Shown here one piece after another: positions 24,925 through 33,212 of a stretch of DNA of 64,000 nucleotides; the first letter of the stretch is position 1, and each line of letters begins with the position of its first letter. The position numbers and the translations under genes were made by a program. The stretch spans positions 62,001-126,000 of the forward strand of contig CBDBLZ010000019.1 in the NCBI GenBank assembly GCA_965207385.1, written 5' to 3'. The notes under the pieces were generated by a model. The model worked only from the letters and a program-made list of their open reading frames with translations, was not told the DNA's origin and did not search any database. Source of the stretch: CAZXEU01 sp965207385. GTDB taxonomy: Bacteria; Bacteroidota; Rhodothermia; Rhodothermales; Bin80.

Positions 24925-27123
24925 TCAGTAGCCGAGGGTATGCGTGTACTTGACAAGAATGGTCTGGCTGTCGGAAAGTGTTTCGTACCGTCCGCGATAG
25001 TCGTCCACATACTGGTTCGTGTTGTAGACAATCCAGAGATCATTGCCCTCGCGGAAGTTGTACCGGAATCGGATGTTGGCCGAAAGGTTGTCGCGTGTGC
25101 TGTTGTACTGGACGAAGGCGTTGGCCGAGACCTGCGTGTTGAGCGCGGAGCCGATGCGGATGCCGGCCAGGTGGATGCCCAGCATCGCGTCGCGCGCTCC
25201 GAAGCGAATGTGGGTGTAGCGGTAGCTGGCAGAAAGCTCCAGGTGCGGCGAGACGTACCAGATGGGCGCGATGCCGACAGAAGTGTTGATGCCGTCATAG
25301 AAGCTGCCCGTTTCCACGCGGGGTCTTATCTGAATGCGGCTCGTGTGCGTTACGCTGTAGCGCGCTCCCAGGCGCCAGTAGCGGTAGTTGCCGGCGGGCA
25401 CCGGTAGCGTGTCCGCAATGCGAAAGGACTCCTGCGGCACCTCCTTGTGCAAACGGGCCTGGATGCTGCCGCCGGCGCCGGACTTGGCCCGAAATTCCCA
25501 TTCGGGGCCGATCTCACCGGACTCTACGCTGCCATCGGCATTGCGCAGAAATGCGCCTGCGTGTACACGCAGGGCGTGCCAGATCAGGCGCGACTCCGTG
25601 CCGTGCAGCCAGGTATACGAACCGCCCTGTTCGACCAGGGTGAAGTTGTTGCGCTGCGTAAAGCCGGCGCCGGGCGTGTAGTGCCGTCCCGCGCGGGCCA
25701 GGACCGTATTGTACCCCCAACCGCGGCGGCGCCTGCGCTCGAGTTCGAACGTCATCCGTGCCGAGTTGAGTCCGCTCTGGTCTCCCGAATCCAGAAGCTG
25801 GCTGTCGAAGCTCTGCGCCCACTGGAGCGTCATGTAGTCGTCTCCCCGGAGACGAACAACACTGTCCAGTCCGTAGGCAATATTGTAAACTCCGTCCGCG
25901 TCGATGCGGCTCGTCGTCATGATGCCCGCGTACGAATACGGATTGAACACCTGCCTGCGGAGGCGCACGACGCCGAAGTTCTCGGGCGCCAGTTCCTCGT
26001 GCCGCTCCGTCATGAGGTTCAGCAGGCCGATGTCCCAGGGACCCCGCCGGCCGACGATGCGCCCGCCGCCCAATAGGCCTACCGGCCGGCCATCCTCCGT
26101 AAGTCCGATGCGCCGGCTGTGAAAGAGCCGGCTGAGCCCTCCCGTCCGGAAATCGAATATCCCTGATCGCTCCTGGAAGAACTGCCGCTTTTCGGGGAAA
26201 AAGAGCGAGAATCGCGTGAGGTTGACTTGCTGGTCGTCGGCTTCGGCCTGGGCGAAGTCCGTCTTGACTGTAAGGTCCAGCGTAATGTCATTGGTGAGGC
26301 CATACTTGAGGTCCACACCCGCCTGCAGACTCCGCTCTGCAGGAGCGCCGCTGGTTACATCCTGCGCCCCAAGGCCGAAGGGCGTGATGTATACGGGATT
26401 GCGCGGCCGAATGCCGGTAAGGACGATTTTCTTGGCCAGGGAGGGTTTGAGGAAGGCCCAGTCGGCAATCGATGGCACGGGCGGATACACGACCCGCTCG
26501 GTCTTGCGCGCCACCTTCCGCTGCAGTGTGATGCCCATGATGACCTCTCCTTCCCGGGCCTGAAAACGCAGGCTGGAGAACGGCACCCGCAATTCCGCGA
26601 ACCAGCCTTCGGCAGTGATCACGGTCTCGACATCCCAGAAGGTATTGAAGTCTCCGTTTATCCAGCCGCCGGAGGCAATGCCGCCGCCACTGGCATCGTT
26701 GGAGATGGCGGCATCCTTGCGGATCCCTTCCGGTGTCGTCGTAAACAGGACGGCCGTCTCGTTGTCGTTGAACGTGTCGAGAAGGATCTCGAAGTGATCA
26801 TCGCCGCTGAGACGGTCGCGGTAAAGCGTATTGGCCCGTATGCCGTCGGGGTTGCTGTCGAAGGCGCGCAGCGCAAAGTAGATATGGTCGTCGTCGTAGG
26901 CCACGAGGAATTCCGTTCGCTCGGTGGCGGCGGCGCCGTTGTCGGGCTCATACTGGACGGGAATCCAGGGCGCTACGCCGTTCCAGGCCGGCTCGTCGCT
27001 CATGCCGTCGATGTGAACGGGTCCGCTTATCTGCGCGAGTACGAACGGTGCCCCGTCCTGTGCACTCGCCAGGAGCGGGAGGATGCCCGTCAGCAGCGTC
27101 GCTAGCGCTGTTCTGTACTTCAT
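24925..27123 (-). CDS. DUF5916 / carbohydrate-binding family 9-like outer-membrane protein
   Basis: The 732-residue product has a signal peptide (TALATLLTGILPLLASA), then a CBM9-like DOMON/carbohydrate-binding domain (about 30-215: GPVHIDGMSDEPAWNG, FLVAYDDDHIYFALRAFDS, FEILLDTFNDNE). A long DUF5916 region follows, rich in alternating aromatic and charged strands and probably an outer-membrane beta-barrel (RFSLFFPEKRQFFQE, GLLGGGRIVGRRGPWDIGLL, final VKYTHTLGY with C-terminal aromatic). This architecture is common in Bacteroidetes and Rhodothermota, often near peptidases or TonB systems; function unknown. The same strand stays open for another 1.3 kb upstream, but that part is antisense to the CCA polymerase gene, so the ATG at 27123 with its signal peptide is taken as the start. 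Confidence 0.88.
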   Translation of the reverse strand: MKYRTALATLLTGILPLLASAQDGAPFVLAQISGPVHIDGMSDEPAWNGVAPWIPVQYEPDNGAAATERTEFLVAYDDDHIYFALRAFDSNPDGIRANTLYRDRLSGDDHFEILLDTFNDNETAVLFTTTPEGIRKDAAISNDASGGGIASGGWINGDFNTFWDVETVITAEGWFAELRVPFSSLRFQAREGEVIMGITLQRKVARKTERVVYPPVPSIADWAFLKPSLAKKIVLTGIRPRNPVYITPFGLGAQDVTSGAPAERSLQAGVDLKYGLTNDITLDLTVKTDFAQAEADDQQVNLTRFSLFFPEKRQFFQERSGIFDFRTGGLSRLFHSRRIGLTEDGRPVGLLGGGRIVGRRGPWDIGLLNLMTERHEELAPENFGVVRLRRQVFNPYSYAGIMTTSRIDADGVYNIAYGLDSVVRLRGDDYMTLQWAQSFDSQLLDSGDQSGLNSARMTFELERRRRRGWGYNTVLARAGRHYTPGAGFTQRNNFTLVEQGGSYTWLHGTESRLIWHALRVHAGAFLRNADGSVESGEIGPEWEFRAKSGAGGSIQARLHKEVPQESFRIADTLPVPAGNYRYWRLGARYSVTHTSRIQIRPRVETGSFYDGINTSVGIAPIWYVSPHLELSASYRYTHIRFGARDAMLGIHLAGIRIGSALNTQVSANAFVQYNSTRDNLSANIRFRYNFREGNDLWIVYNTNQYVDDYRGRYETLSDSQTILVKYTHTLGY

Positions 27124-27339
27124 CGGGTCACCATGCAGGAAACGGTCCGGGCAAAGGTGTCCGGACGACAGCAGCGCACGGGGCAGCGATGCACCCTCGC
27201 ATGGCATGCACTGGTCACGGCAAGCCCTAAAGTACGCTTCGGCGGCGATTAAAGAGTAAAGCGTCTGCGCCCTTCGTATGCCAGGGAGAACGCCGGTGCC
27301 GCGGCAGCGTTTTGTAGAGCGGTTGCAACTGCCGGCCCC

Positions 27340-28989
27340 ATGTACGGAACCATTGCTGATATCGCCAACAGCTCTCCGCATGCTCGATTGCTGCGGAAGG
27401 TGGGCTCGCTGGCCGAAGAGGGCGGCATCGAGGTCTATGCGGTCGGCGGCCTGGTCCGGGACATGTTGCTGAATGCAGTGCCCGAACGGGATCTGGATTT
27501 CCTCACGGTTGGCCAGGGCACGGGGATTCGGCTGGCGCGGATTGTGGCCCGGGCACTGGGCGGAAGCACCGTGCACGTGTATGAGAAGTTCGGTACTGCC
27601 GCCATCCGGGTTCCGCGGGCGGAGGGCGCCCCGGTGCTGGAATTTGTCGCGGCGCGGCGCGAGAGTTACCGCCGACACTCTCGCAAGCCGGTGGTCGAAA
27701 ATGGTACGCTGGAAGACGACCTGCTGAGGCGCGATTTTGCGGCCAATGCCATGGCCATGCACCTGGCCCCCGAGCGGTTTGGAGAACTGATAGACCCGCA
27801 CGGCGGAAGGCAAGACATTGAATACCGGGTGCTCAAAACGCCGCGGACGCCCGGGCAGACGTTTGCGGACGATCCGCTGCGCATGGTCCGCGCGGCCAGG
27901 TTTGCGGCCCAGCTTGATTTTGCCGTGGATGCCGATGTTCAGGGGGCCATGCGCGCGGAAGCGCATCGCACCAGGATTGTAAGCCAGGAGCGCATCACGG
28001 AAGAGCTGGAGAAAATGATGCACACGCACGCGCCGTCGACGGGATGGCGCTGCCTGGAAGAGACCGCGCTGCTGCCGCGCGTTCTGCCCGAGCTTGCCGC
28101 CCTCAAGGGAGTGGAGACCGTCCGGGGACGCGCGCACAAGGACAACTTCTACCACACGCTCACGGTGCTCGACAACGTTGTGGAGGGGACCCAAGAGCTC
28201 GAATACGAGCGGGATTACTGGCTTCGCTGGGCCGCACTGCTGCACGATATCGCCAAGCCTCGGGTAAAGCGGTTTGTCCGGGGCACGGGCTGGACCTTTC
28301 ATGGGCACGAGGATGTGGGCTCGCGCATGGTGCCGAAGCTGTTTCGCCGGCTCAGGCTGCCGCTGGATGACCGGATGGAATTCGTGCGCAAGCTCGTGGC
28401 CCTTCACCACCGCCCGGTGGCGCTCGTGGACGATACGGTCAGCGACTCCGCAGTCCGGCGCCTGCTCTTTGATGCGGGCGACGACCTGGATTACCTGATG
28501 ATGCTGGTGCGCGCGGACATTACGTCACGCAATCCGCGCCGGGTCAGGCGCTACCTGCGCGCGTTTGACGAGGTGGAAGAGAAATTTGCTGAAGTGGAGG
28601 CAAAGGACCACCTTCGCAATTTCCAGCCGCCGGTGGACGGAAACGAAATCATGCAGGTAATCGGCATCAGCGAAGGCATTGCCGTAGGCATCATAAAGGA
28701 CACCATACGGGAAGCCATACTGGAGGGTGAGATCCCCAATGAGCACGGCCCCGCATTTGATTTGATGATGCAAATCAAGGACGAGGCACTGCGCCGTGGC
28801 GAGCTGTTCGACGAGTTTGCTCGTGGCCTTCACCGCAGCGAGCGCCGGGCGATGGGTGCCATCAAGGAGGAACTCTTCCGGGGAGACGTGCCCGCGGATC
28901 CGGCGAAGGCGCGCATGCACCTCTTGGCAATAAAGGACCGGGCGCTGTCCGCGGAAGAAGAGGGCGGCCGGACTTGCCTGGTTACGTAG
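27340..28989 (+). CDS. CCA tRNA nucleotidyltransferase / poly(A) polymerase family with HD domain
   Basis: This enzyme adds or repairs the CCA end of tRNAs (or, in PcnB-type relatives, adds A-tails). The 549-residue protein has the class II nucleotidyltransferase head domain with VYAVGGLVRDMLL and RDLDF (catalytic aspartates), the RRDFAANAMAM block, DPLRMVRAARFAAQL, and an HD phosphohydrolase domain with HTLTVLDNV, WAALLHDIAKP and GHEDVG. At about 550 residues with an internal HD domain it matches the Bacteroidetes-type Cca. It is divergent from DUF5916 (216-base gap) and its stop overlaps the converging small gene by a few bases. Confidence 0.92.
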   Translation: MYGTIADIANSSPHARLLRKVGSLAEEGGIEVYAVGGLVRDMLLNAVPERDLDFLTVGQGTGIRLARIVARALGGSTVHVYEKFGTAAIRVPRAEGAPVLEFVAARRESYRRHSRKPVVENGTLEDDLLRRDFAANAMAMHLAPERFGELIDPHGGRQDIEYRVLKTPRTPGQTFADDPLRMVRAARFAAQLDFAVDADVQGAMRAEAHRTRIVSQERITEELEKMMHTHAPSTGWRCLEETALLPRVLPELAALKGVETVRGRAHKDNFYHTLTVLDNVVEGTQELEYERDYWLRWAALLHDIAKPRVKRFVRGTGWTFHGHEDVGSRMVPKLFRRLRLPLDDRMEFVRKLVALHHRPVALVDDTVSDSAVRRLLFDAGDDLDYLMMLVRADITSRNPRRVRRYLRAFDEVEEKFAEVEAKDHLRNFQPPVDGNEIMQVIGISEGIAVGIIKDTIREAILEGEIPNEHGPAFDLMMQIKDEALRRGELFDEFARGLHRSERRAMGAIKEELFRGDVPADPAKARMHLLAIKDRALSAEEEGGRTCLVT

Positions 28990-29368
28990 GCCGTACGTCC
29001 CAGGTCAACATCTGCTCAATTGTAGCGTAATCCTCTTCACCGTCAGGATCGGTGAAGGAGTAATCCCCGAGTGTTGTGCGCTGGATAGGACCCAGGCGCT
29101 TCCAGAGCATTCCCTCCTGATCCATGAATTCCTGCGGGAACGGACTGCGCACACGGTAAGAAGGATGGTAGGACCTGTAGGTGATGTGAGCCTGGTGCAG
29201 GGCCGCCCTGCGCGCACCGGGCCTGGTCGTGCTCTTGCCCGACACCCGAAAAGGAGAGACGGTAATCGATGCCTGCACGTACCCGTCTTCCAAATCCGTG
29301 TATTCCGGGCGCATCACTTCGAATTCCTCGGGATGCGGATAAGCGCTGCGCTCGTTCGTATCTGGCAT
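28982..29368 (-). CDS. Conserved-looking hypothetical protein (about 128 residues)
   Basis: No family was recognised. The product (ATG at 29368; ATG at 29395 would add nine residues) is hydrophilic with protein-like composition, for example YPHPEEFEVMRPEYTDLEDG, SITVSPFRVSGKSTTRPGAR and FMDQEGMLWKRLGPIQRTTL. It has no signal peptide or membrane helix. The beta-rich pattern suggests a small soluble cytoplasmic protein. Its stop overlaps the stop of the CCA polymerase tail to tail. The frame stays open for another 97 codons upstream with eight cysteines and many histidines; whether this belongs to the gene is unclear. It is divergent from nrdJ, with which it might share a regulatory region. Confidence 0.6.
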   Translation of the reverse strand: MPDTNERSAYPHPEEFEVMRPEYTDLEDGYVQASITVSPFRVSGKSTTRPGARRAALHQAHITYRSYHPSYRVRSPFPQEFMDQEGMLWKRLGPIQRTTLGDYSFTDPDGEEDYATIEQMLTWDVRPT

Positions 29369-29883
29369 GTCTTGCCTGCGTTTTGGGGGCTCCATACAAC
29401 GAACGACGCTGCGCCAGGATTCAGCATGCAAGCGGAGCTGCTGTCCGCAGCTTTTGCACACGGAATGCGGACGCTCGTGGAAAAGATGTTCGCTGAATGT
29501 GTGGTGCGACTTGCGCCTGCAATAACGGCCATTGGGTACATGAGTGCAGTGCTGAAGGAGAGAGGCCACGCCAGGCATCCGAGTTTTCGTGCACAGCTGA
29601 TTCGATCGGGATTTATGCTGTGGGCAGTTTTGGGTGCACCTGTGGTGCATTTTCCCCACAGCAGGGCCATTTATTGCTCAACATAGGGGTTTGTGGCGAC
29701 GTTATTCCCCACATTTGCAGAACAGAGGGGCTTTGCGGCCCAAGAAGGGAACACGACCCGGCAGGTCACTGCACTTTGCACTTGCATAACGGCGATCCAT
29801 GTACTATAGTAGTGTGACACTCTGCCCGGTTTCGTAAAATGATGCCGGGCTGTCCCGCATCGGAGCCATAGACGAGCGAAATC
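29369..29883. other. Divergent upstream region of nrdJ
   Basis: These 515 bases have a noticeably lower GC content than their surroundings. They contain about five copies of TGCAC (near 29456, 29590, 29634, 29770, 29777), two similar tracts TTTCCCCACA (29651) and TTATTCCCCACA (29702), and an 8-bp palindrome ACTATAGT (29803-29810). A regulatory function for nrdJ is likely but no consensus NrdR box or B12-box of a cobalamin riboswitch was recognised. The 5' part overlaps the possible cysteine-rich extension of the small minus-strand gene. Confidence 0.4.
29824..29850 (+). promoter_or_regulatory. Inverted repeat in the nrdJ leader
   Basis: GCCCGG (29824-29829) and CCGGGC (29845-29850) form a perfect 6-bp stem with a 15-base AT-rich loop, ending 33 bases before the nrdJ ATG. 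It could be a leader hairpin controlling expression of the reductase, or an operator. It has no T-run, so simple termination is unlikely. Confidence 0.35.
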
Positions 29884-32800
29884 ATGGAAAAAGACCAGAC
29901 AGTGGCCGCTGCCGCATCCCCGTCCACAGCCATGGCAGGCGGACTCTTCGCCGATGTAACCACGGAAGAGCAGCCCGACGTTACGCGGGGTCTGGCCATC
30001 AAGCGCGTCTTCTCCACGGAGGGCGAGAATGCCCTCGATTCCGTTGAATGGCAACAGCGCGATGCCGTAATAAGGAATCCGTCCGGTGAGGCGGTCTTCG
30101 AGCAGGAGGGCGTGGAGTTTCCGGAAAGCTGGAGCCAGCTCGCCACCAACGTTGTGGCCTCGAAGTACTTCTATGGCGACCTGGCGCAAGCGCAACTGGA
30201 TCCGGATGTCGGCGGGCGGGAGCGTTCGTTGCGGCAACTGATCCACCGGGTTACGCGAACCATCGCCGACTGGGGCACAAACCAGGGCTACTTTGCCAGT
30301 GCTGAGGACGGTGAGTGCTTCTTCAACGAGCTGACCTGGCTGTGCACGAATCAGTACGGCAGTTTCAATTCACCGGTCTGGTTCAACGTCGGCCTGCATA
30401 CCAGGTACGGCATACGGGATACCGGCGGCAAAACCATCCACGCGTGGGATGAAGAAAGCAAGTCTGTCGTCGGAGTGGATCCTTACGAGCGGCCGCAAGC
30501 CTCGGCGTGCTTCATCATATCCATTGAGGACTCGATTGACAACATCTGGCAGCTCATGGCGGAGAGCGCGCGGCTGTTCAAGTTCGGCTCGGGCGTGGGT
30601 GCAGACTGGTCGCCGCTCCGATCGAGTTCGGAAAAGCTGTCGGGAGGCGGGCAGCCCAGCGGGCCGGTCAGCTTCATGCGCGTACAGGACGCCACCGGAG
30701 GCACCATCAAGAGCGGAGGAAAGACCCGCCGGGCTGCCATCATGCAGACCCTCAAGATCTGGCACCCTGATGTAGCGGAGTTCATCGGTGCGAAGCAGGC
30801 GGAAGAGCGCAAGGCCTGGGCCCTCATAGAACAGGGATATGACGGCAGCTTCAATGGCCCGGCCTACGGTTCGGTGGCCTTCCAGAATGTCAACCAGTCG
30901 GTGCGCGTAACCGACGAATTCATGGATGCGGCCGAGCGCAGGGACAGCTTTGCCCTGCTTTCCGTGACCACGGGGGAGACGGTCGGGCACGAACAGGCGG
31001 ATGCCTTGCTGCGCCAGGTGGCGGAGGGTACGCACGTATGCGGTGATCCGGGCATGCAGTATGAGGATACCATCCAGAAATGGCACACCTGCAGCGGCAC
31101 CGGTCCCATCAACTCGAGCAATCCCTGCTCCGAGTACATGTTTCTGGATAATTCTGCCTGCAATCTTGCCAGTCTCAACCTGCGCAAGTTCCAGACGGAG
31201 GACGGCAGCTTCGACGTAGAGCGATTCCGCGCTGCCACGCGCATCTTTATCACGGCGATGGAGATCCTGGTCGACAACGCGGGGTACCCCAGCGAGCAGA
31301 TCGCCCTGAACAGCCACAAGTACCGGCCGCTGGGCCTGGGCTTTGCCAACCTGGGTGCGCTGCTCATGTCGATGGGCCTGCCATACGACAGCGACGAAGG
31401 ACGTGCGGTGGCGGGCGCCGTCATGGCTATCGAGCACTGCGAGGCTTACGCCCGCAGCGCAGAAATAGCGGCCAATCCCCGCATCGGCCCCTTTGACGGA
31501 TATTCGTCCAACAGCGATTCCATGCTGAACGTCATGCGCATGCACCGCGAAAGTGCGCGCGAGATCGACGCCAGCTGCCCCGCATATCTCAAGGCGGCGG
31601 CCGTCGAGTCTGCCGACAGAATGGTGGCACTGGGCGAGCGGCACGGCTACAGGAATGCGCAGGCCACGGTGCTGGCGCCCACGGGTACCATTGCCTTCAT
31701 GATGGATTGCGATACGACGGGAATCGAGCCGGATATCGCGCTGGTCAAGTACAAGCTGCTGGCCGGCAAGGGCGACGGGACGCTGAAGATCGTGAACCGA
31801 ACGGTTCCGGAAGCACTCGAAAAGCTCGGCTATGCTGCCGAGACCGTAGAAGACATCCTGGCCTACGTGGACAAGATGGATACCATCGAGGGGGCTCCCG
31901 GGCTCAGGGAAGAGCATCTTCCCGTGTTTGACTGTGCATTCAAGCCTTTCCAGGGGAACCGGAGCATTCATCACGCGGGCCACATCAAGATGATGGCGGC
32001 GTGCCAGCCGTTCGTATCGGGCGCAATCTCAAAGACGGTCAACATGCCGGAGGAGGTAACCGTCGAGGAGATTGCAGATGCCTACCTGCAGGGCTGGAAG
32101 CTGGGCTTGAAGGCGCTGGCCATTTACCGCGAGAATTCAAAGCGAAGCCAGCCGCTTGCGACTTCAGAGGGTGGCAACACGAAGGGGATTGCGACCGCGG
32201 CGACCAATGGCGAGGCGGCAGAAGCACTTGAAGTGGTTGAACGGATCGTCTTCAAGCCCATCAGGAATCGATTGCCGGATGAGCGGCCAGCGCTCACGCA
32301 CAAGTTCAGCATCGCGGGTCACGAAGGGTATCTGCACGTCGGATGCTATCCCGACACCGAGATGCCGGGTGAGATTTTCATCACGATGGCCAAGGAAGGC
32401 TCGACTATTTCCGGGTTGATGGATGCCTTCGCCACGAGCGTCTCCATTGCGCTGCAATACGGTGTGCCGCTCTCGGACCTATGCCAGAAGTTTAGCCACA
32501 TGCGGTTTGAGCCAAGCGGATTTACCAACAACCGGTCAATTCCGATGGCCAAGTCCATCATGGACTACATCTTCCGCTACCTCTCTCTGAAATTCCTCGG
32601 CTCCGTGCAGCTGAGCAAGGAAGAGGAAGACGTGGTAACGGGTGTATCCCGCGTGGTCAACGAGAGCGGGCCGGCTGCCGATGAAGCACAGATGTCGTTG
32701 CCATTTCAGGATGACTCGGTAGATGTGGGGCAGCTGCTATCCGTCATGTCCGGCAAGGAAGAGCTTGTGTTAGCCGAGAATGCTGCACCGTCTGCCGCGA

Positions 32801-32919
32801 GTGCTGCTTATCAGAACCAGGAAGATGCGCCTCCGTGTGCCAATTGCGGTGCCATCACGGTGCGAAGTGGCGCGTGCTACGTGTGTACGCAGTGCGGCAG
32901 CTCCAACGGTTGCGGATAG
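29884..32919 (+). CDS. nrdJ: Vitamin B12-dependent (class II) ribonucleotide reductase
   Basis: NrdJ reduces ribonucleotides to deoxyribonucleotides using adenosylcobalamin, independent of oxygen. The 1011-residue protein contains the N-terminal redox cysteine in SACFIISIEDS, FKFGSGVGADWSPLRSS, the active-site NPCSEYMFLDNSACNLAS (thiyl cysteine 415, glutamate 417), and the barrel block ATVLAPTGTIAFMMD. The C-terminal TSCPD-like domain ends in a zinc-ribbon tail with CANCG and CYVCTQCGSSNGCG, the usual shuttle cysteines. Length and layout match the long NrdJ type. It is a single gene with a 0.5-kb divergent upstream region. No nrdA/B or cobalamin synthesis gene is in the window. Confidence 0.96.
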   Translation: MEKDQTVAAAASPSTAMAGGLFADVTTEEQPDVTRGLAIKRVFSTEGENALDSVEWQQRDAVIRNPSGEAVFEQEGVEFPESWSQLATNVVASKYFYGDLAQAQLDPDVGGRERSLRQLIHRVTRTIADWGTNQGYFASAEDGECFFNELTWLCTNQYGSFNSPVWFNVGLHTRYGIRDTGGKTIHAWDEESKSVVGVDPYERPQASACFIISIEDSIDNIWQLMAESARLFKFGSGVGADWSPLRSSSEKLSGGGQPSGPVSFMRVQDATGGTIKSGGKTRRAAIMQTLKIWHPDVAEFIGAKQAEERKAWALIEQGYDGSFNGPAYGSVAFQNVNQSVRVTDEFMDAAERRDSFALLSVTTGETVGHEQADALLRQVAEGTHVCGDPGMQYEDTIQKWHTCSGTGPINSSNPCSEYMFLDNSACNLASLNLRKFQTEDGSFDVERFRAATRIFITAMEILVDNAGYPSEQIALNSHKYRPLGLGFANLGALLMSMGLPYDSDEGRAVAGAVMAIEHCEAYARSAEIAANPRIGPFDGYSSNSDSMLNVMRMHRESAREIDASCPAYLKAAAVESADRMVALGERHGYRNAQATVLAPTGTIAFMMDCDTTGIEPDIALVKYKLLAGKGDGTLKIVNRTVPEALEKLGYAAETVEDILAYVDKMDTIEGAPGLREEHLPVFDCAFKPFQGNRSIHHAGHIKMMAACQPFVSGAISKTVNMPEEVTVEEIADAYLQGWKLGLKALAIYRENSKRSQPLATSEGGNTKGIATAATNGEAAEALEVVERIVFKPIRNRLPDERPALTHKFSIAGHEGYLHVGCYPDTEMPGEIFITMAKEGSTISGLMDAFATSVSIALQYGVPLSDLCQKFSHMRFEPSGFTNNRSIPMAKSIMDYIFRYLSLKFLGSVQLSKEEEDVVTGVSRVVNESGPAADEAQMSLPFQDDSVDVGQLLSVMSGKEELVLAENAAPSAASAAYQNQEDAPPCANCGAITVRSGACYVCTQCGSSNGCG

Positions 32920-33156
32920 GTGCTTCCGTCCGCATTCCGGTCTTAGTCTGGTCCAGCAGGCGCTGGTAGCCGGCCATGCGGGTTCGGCCGCTGCACGGAA
33001 GTGGCCATTGAAGCAAGCACCATACCAGGGGCATCGGGCTGCACTCTCGGTTTCTGCAGCTCGATAGTCGGGTCGTGAGGGCAAAGCCGGGCGATGGGCC
33101 ATTCGAACCAGCGCCTTCGGACCACACGCCACAGACTCGCTGCGACAATACACCGG

Positions 33157-33185
33157 TTGACGGGCTGCGCAGAATTGCCTACGAT
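33157..33185 (+). promoter_or_regulatory. Possible promoter of the TonB-dependent receptor
   Basis: TTGACG (33157-33162), a 17-base spacer and TACGAT (33180-33185) resemble a sigma-70 type promoter, 27 bases before the receptor ATG. It does not match the TAnnTTTG form seen elsewhere in the window, so it could be chance. Confidence 0.3.
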
Positions 33186-33212
33186 ACCGATGCCACTCTG
33201 CCACAGAATACC

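Noticed and set aside
27124..28410. The DUF5916 reading frame stays open for another 1.3 kb upstream, giving a 1161-codon frame
   Set aside because: This part is antisense to the well-supported CCA polymerase gene and has no domain similarity; the signal peptide at 27123 marks the real start. High GC removes stop codons from the opposite strand.
29640..29715. DnaA-box-like tracts TTTCCCCACA and TTATTCCCCACA, considered as an origin
   Set aside because: Both have an extra C compared with TTATCCACA, only two are present, and no AT-rich unwinding element or dnaA gene is near.
29680..29883. Cobalamin riboswitch before the B12-dependent reductase
   Set aside because: The expected B12-box and the conserved GCCACUG-type element were not found by eye; a covariance search would be needed.
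30370..31983. 537-codon antisense frame within nrdJ
   Set aside because: It overlaps the conserved active-site region of nrdJ completely and its translation has no recognisable domain; a GC-driven shadow.
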